In this document: in pieces, positions 5,546 through 6,525 of the stretch
Numbering within the stretch: position 1 is the first letter of the stretch
How the letters are laid out: each line of letters starts with the position of its first letter
Origin: Planctomycetaceae bacterium UBA6172
Lineage (GTDB): Bacteria; Planctomycetota; Planctomycetia; Pirellulales; Pirellulaceae
Direction: 5' to 3'
Length of the DNA stretch: 6,525 bases
NCBI GenBank assembly: GCA_002422955.1
Contig: DITY01000246.1
Span: forward strand, 1-6,525
The notes under the pieces: model-generated
What the model was told of the DNA's origin: nothing
Database searches by the model: none
Seen by the model: only the letters and a program-made list of their open reading frames with translations
Translations under genes and position numbers: made by a program

Positions 5546-6525
5546 ATGAAGTGCTGTAACCGGATTTTGCTGAGCCTGCTCGGGTTGAACCTGGTGGCGG
5601 CCTGGGCCGCCGCCGCCGACCCGATCGTGGCCTCCCCCAACCTGCCCGCTTCGTCCCCTTGGAACCTGGAGCAATTGAGCCAGGCACCCGCGTTCGAATG
5701 GTTGGACGAGACATCACCCGTCCGTTCGCTGACGTTCGCGGGCGAGCCTTACAACGGTCAACCGACCCGTGTGTTCGCCTACTACGCCACGCCCGGGACG
5801 CTGCAATCGAACGCCGCGGCCGACAAGGATCTGCCCGCGATGGTGCTGGTCCATGGTGGCGGTGGCACGGCATTTCGCGAGTGGGCCGAACTGTGGGCTA
5901 GCCGCGGTTACGCCGCGATCGCGATGGACCTCGCCGGTTACCGCCCGATCGATGGCGCGAACGCCCATGCGCGCGAGAACCGCGTGCGGCTCGATCAACC
6001 GGGACCCGATCAGGGCGATGACGAAAAGTTCGGCAGCATCGATAAGCCGGTCGCTGAACAGTGGCCCTACCACGCGGTCGCCAATGTGATCCGCGCCCAT
6101 TCGTTGGTGCGAAGTTTCCCCGAGGTCGATCGTTCGCGGACGGCCGTGACCGGGATCAGTTGGGGCGGCTACCTGACCTGCATCGTCGCGGGGGTCGACA
6201 GCCGCTTTCGGGCCGCCGTGCCGGTCTACGGTTGCGGGTTCTTGGATGAAAACAGCGCCTGGCTCGATCGGTTCGCGAGGATGACGCCCGAGCAGCGGCA
6301 GCGGTGGGTGGGGCTGTGGGACCCGTCTCATTACCTTCGTGCCGCAGCGCTGCCAATGCTGTTCGTCAACGGCACCAACGACTTCGCCTATCCGCTCGAC
6401 AGCTACATGAAAAGCTTCGATGTCGTGCCCGGCGAGAAACAACTCCGCGTGACCGTCAACATGCCACACGGCCATCCGCCGGGCTGGGCACCGCAAGAGA
6501 TCGGCTGGTTCGTCGATCAACATTT
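5546..6525 (+). CDS. Exported alpha/beta hydrolase (esterase/dienelactone-hydrolase-like), 3' end cut by window edge
   Basis: The 326 visible residues begin with a Sec signal peptide (ILLSLLGLNLVAAWAAAA, likely cut before Asp25). The core alpha/beta-hydrolase fold runs from about 95 to the edge. The oxyanion-type loop is LVHGGGGTAF (101-110), the nucleophile elbow is GISWGG with Ser205, the acid is probably Asp279 in NGTNDF, and the base is His308 or His310 in MPHGHPPGW. Since the histidine is already present, only a short C-terminus is probably missing. The pattern resembles acetylxylan-esterase/dienelactone-hydrolase-type and prolyl-oligopeptidase-like enzymes, so an ester or similar bond is the likely target. 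The substrate cannot be read from the sequence. The ATG at 5546-5548 gives an intact signal peptide; AGGGA ten bases upstream is a weak ribosome binding site. A GTG at 5498 in the same frame is less likely because it would bury the signal peptide. Confidence 0.85.
   Translation, partial: MKCCNRILLSLLGLNLVAAWAAAADPIVASPNLPASSPWNLEQLSQAPAFEWLDETSPVRSLTFAGEPYNGQPTRVFAYYATPGTLQSNAAADKDLPAMVLVHGGGGTAFREWAELWASRGYAAIAMDLAGYRPIDGANAHARENRVRLDQPGPDQGDDEKFGSIDKPVAEQWPYHAVANVIRAHSLVRSFPEVDRSRTAVTGISWGGYLTCIVAGVDSRFRAAVPVYGCGFLDENSAWLDRFARMTPEQRQRWVGLWDPSHYLRAAALPMLFVNGTNDFAYPLDSYMKSFDVVPGEKQLRVTVNMPHGHPPGWAPQEIGWFVDQH

Noticed and set aside
5714..6523. Long minus-strand frame opposite the alpha/beta hydrolase
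   Set aside because: The plus strand encodes a signal peptide, the GISWGG elbow and the NGTNDF and HGH motifs in one frame. The minus product is an antisense shadow.

Overview
The window is GC-rich, gene-sparse chromosomal DNA that looks like a planctomycete, probably of the Pirellulales (Rhodopirellula-like) group. Three things suggest this: an N-terminal FESLEDRRLL motif of the kind planctomycetes place on large exported proteins, a Legionella-OMP-like (Lpg1974-type) outer-membrane barrel of a sort that is abundant in that phylum, and several exported hydrolases separated by long spacers. The assignment rests on protein character alone, because no rRNA or other marker is present.

Layout, left to right. 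(1) Minus strand, 1-1466: a trypsin-like (S1) serine protease that runs off the left edge and has a beta-rich C-terminal extension. (2) 1467-2231: a 765-base spacer with no convincing gene. It holds a GC-rich hairpin, a short tandem motif, a possible folded-RNA segment and the terminator of the next gene. (3) Minus strand, 2232-3326: an exported outer-membrane beta-barrel protein with a GTG start, a good ribosome binding site and a rho-independent-type terminator. (4) 3327-3481: its AT-richer leader. (5) Minus strand, 3482-5302: an exported two-domain protein, an endonuclease/exonuclease/phosphatase (EEP) domain fused to an SMP-30/gluconolactonase-type beta-propeller. (6) 5303-5545: a divergent intergenic region with two copies of the palindrome TGTTAACA. 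(7) Plus strand, 5546 to the right edge: an exported alpha/beta hydrolase whose extreme C-terminus is cut off.

Three of the four proteins carry Sec-type signal peptides. The protease instead has the planctomycete N-terminal motif and no classical signal peptide. The content therefore concerns the cell surface, periplasm or outside of the cell, and looks degradative or scavenging. The spacers and separate signals argue against a single operon. The EEP-SMP-30 gene and the alpha/beta hydrolase are divergent and could share regulation from 5303-5545, but nothing proves that they act in one pathway.

I see no CRISPR array, insertion sequence, phage gene, tRNA or toxin-antitoxin pair, and nothing that amounts to a clear new system. 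The most distinctive item is the EEP + SMP-30 fusion. The intergenic motifs are candidates only.
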